A DNA stretch of 64,000 nucleotides, taken from NCBI RefSeq assembly GCF_008369295.1, contig NZ_VOBG01000007.1:1-64000 (forward strand). Reading direction: 5' to 3'. The position numbers and the translations under genes are program-made. Numbering within the stretch: the stretch's first letter is position 1; every line of letters starts with the position of its first letter. A model generated the notes under the pieces. The model did not search any database and was not told the DNA's origin. It worked only from the letters and a program-made list of their open reading frames with translations. Shown piece by piece: positions 63,015 through 64,000 of the stretch. This stretch comes from Pseudomonas sp. ANT_H4 (GTDB taxonomy: Bacteria; Pseudomonadota; Gammaproteobacteria; Pseudomonadales; Pseudomonadaceae).

Positions 63015-64000
63015 AGAGGCCCTGGCCTCCTGCGACGCCGTCGAGGCTCAACTGCAACGCCTGGAACCAATGCTGGTGGAGGTTACCGGACGCTTGCGTC
63101 GCCAGCCGCCGCAAGTGGTGTTGACCATCGCCCGTGGCAGCTCGGATCACGCCGCCAGCTACTTTGCCTACCTAACCATGCAGCACCTGGGGATTCCCGT
63201 GGCGTCGTTGCCGATGTCGGTGGTGACCATGTTGCAATCGCCGCTCAAGGTCAGTGGCCAGGTGGCCTTCGGTTTCTCCCAGTCGGGGCAAAGCCCGGAC
63301 CTGGTCAACAGCCTGCGCCTGCTGCGCAAGCGTGGCGCCTTGAGCATTTCGCTGGTCAATGCCGAGGACTCACCACTGGAAGCAGCCTGCGAATTCCATG
63401 TGCCGCTGTGTGCCGGGCCCGAACGCAGCGTCGCCGCCACCAAAAGCTTTATCGCCACCTTGAGCGCCAGCGCCCAACTGATCGGTCACTGGAACCAGGA
63501 AACCGAACTGCTGCAAGCCTGCAAAGCCCTGCCCGACGGCTTGCGTGAAGCCGCCAAACAGGACTGGAGCCTGGCCATCGACGCCCTGCGCGACTGCCAG
63601 CAGTTGATGGTCATCGGCCGTGGCGCCGGTTTTGCTATCGCTCAGGAAGCCGCGCTCAAACTCAAGGAAACCTCGGCGATCCAGGCCGAAGCCTTCAGCA
63701 GCGCCGAAGTACGCCACGGGCCGATGGCCTTGATCGGTGACAACTACCCGCTGCTGGTGTTCGCCCCACGCGGTGCCGAACAGGCCGGTTTGCTGAGCCT
63801 GGCCGCCGATATGCGCCAACGCGGCGCCCGCGTGTTGCTGGCCGCACCCGATGACATCGCCGAACGTGACCTGACCTTGAGCCGCGCCGAACACCCGGCC
63901 CTTGATCCGATTCTTGCCATCCAGAGCTTCTACGTGATGGCCGCAGGCCTGGCCGAAGCCCGAGGCATGGACCCGGACCAGCCGCGTCACCTGAGCAAAG
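62995..64000 (+). CDS. SIS-domain glucosamine-6-phosphate deaminase/isomerase (partial, cut by window end)
   Basis: At least 335 residues of a double-SIS protein like the sugar-isomerase half of GlmS, used in Pseudomonas nag operons in place of NagB. I place the start at TTG 62995 (MTSKMLEEALAS) because AAGGAG at 62982-62987 is seven bases upstream; ATG at 63007 would be 19 bases away. Segments ARGSSDHAASYFAYLTMQHL, GFSQSGQSPDL (first SIS), AATKSFIATLSASAQL, and EAALKLKETSAIQAEAFSSA with EVRHGPMALI (second SIS) are clear. It overlaps nagA by 20 bases. The C-terminus lies beyond 64000. Confidence 0.93.
   Translation, partial: MTSKMLEEALASCDAVEAQLQRLEPMLVEVTGRLRRQPPQVVLTIARGSSDHAASYFAYLTMQHLGIPVASLPMSVVTMLQSPLKVSGQVAFGFSQSGQSPDLVNSLRLLRKRGALSISLVNAEDSPLEAACEFHVPLCAGPERSVAATKSFIATLSASAQLIGHWNQETELLQACKALPDGLREAAKQDWSLAIDALRDCQQLMVIGRGAGFAIAQEAALKLKETSAIQAEAFSSAEVRHGPMALIGDNYPLLVFAPRGAEQAGLLSLAADMRQRGARVLLAAPDDIAERDLTLSRAEHPALDPILAIQSFYVMAAGLAEARGMDPDQPRHLSK

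Overview
The window is chromosomal DNA of a fluorescent Pseudomonas, most likely of the P. fluorescens group. The support is high GC with strong GC3, a Wsp chemosensory operon next to lysS-prfB, the housekeeping block ffh-rpsP-rimM-trmD-rplS / xerD-dsbC-hom-thrC / recJ in the order I know from Pseudomonas, and several REP/REPIN palindromes of the types common in this group. I see no tRNA, rRNA, CRISPR array, prophage or resistance island. The only sign of a transposon is a short IS30-like transposase tail at the left edge.

Layout. 0.5-6.3 kb: two DUF4398-type lipoproteins (the second with an OmpA-like domain), small hypotheticals, a lipoprotein alpha/beta hydrolase, a QEGLA/DUF1704 putative metalloprotease and a TetR regulator. 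6.4-9.1 kb: lysS and prfB, the latter with its programmed frameshift. 9.2-17.6 kb: the complete wspABCDEFR operon on the minus strand, a surface-sensing pathway ending in the diguanylate cyclase WspR. 17.8-28.8 kb: a TerB/DUF533 protein, then a plus-strand polyamine module (LysR regulator, two PatD-like aminobutyraldehyde dehydrogenases, a YdcSTUV-type ABC importer, and a spermidine-dehydrogenase-like flavoprotein that carries a one-base frameshift). 29.0-36.5 kb: opgD, an Old Yellow Enzyme, recJ, a YaeQ protein, a CaiB-type CoA transferase and a periplasmic solute-binding-like protein. 36.7-42.9 kb: a DUF3509 protein and a Roc/Bvg-like signalling trio (LuxR-type response regulator, REC-EAL protein, giant hybrid sensor kinase with two periplasmic solute-binding domains). 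43.0-51.4 kb: thrC, hom, dsbC, xerD, rplS, trmD, rimM, rpsP and ffh, all on the minus strand. 51.6-53.7 kb: a YpjD/CorB-like pair. 53.7-54.7 kb: a gene-free 1-kb stretch of nested inverted repeats. 54.9-60.9 kb: an MHS transporter, purT, a VUT transporter, DUF1289, gamma-carbonic anhydrase, two Nudix hydrolases and an L,D-transpeptidase. 61.1-64.0 kb: the start of an N-acetylglucosamine operon (GntR regulator, nagA, a SIS-domain deaminase cut by the window end).

How the genes work together. Two regions bear on cyclic-di-GMP: Wsp makes it, and the Roc-like trio contains an EAL protein that would degrade it, but whose metal-binding residues look eroded. The 18.7-28.8 kb module reads as spermidine/putrescine use: oxidative cleavage to 4-aminobutyraldehyde, import, and oxidation to GABA. 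The oddest features are the frameshift in the spermidine dehydrogenase gene, the degenerate EAL domain, and the nested palindromic region at 53.7-54.7 kb with a REP interrupted by 14 bp.
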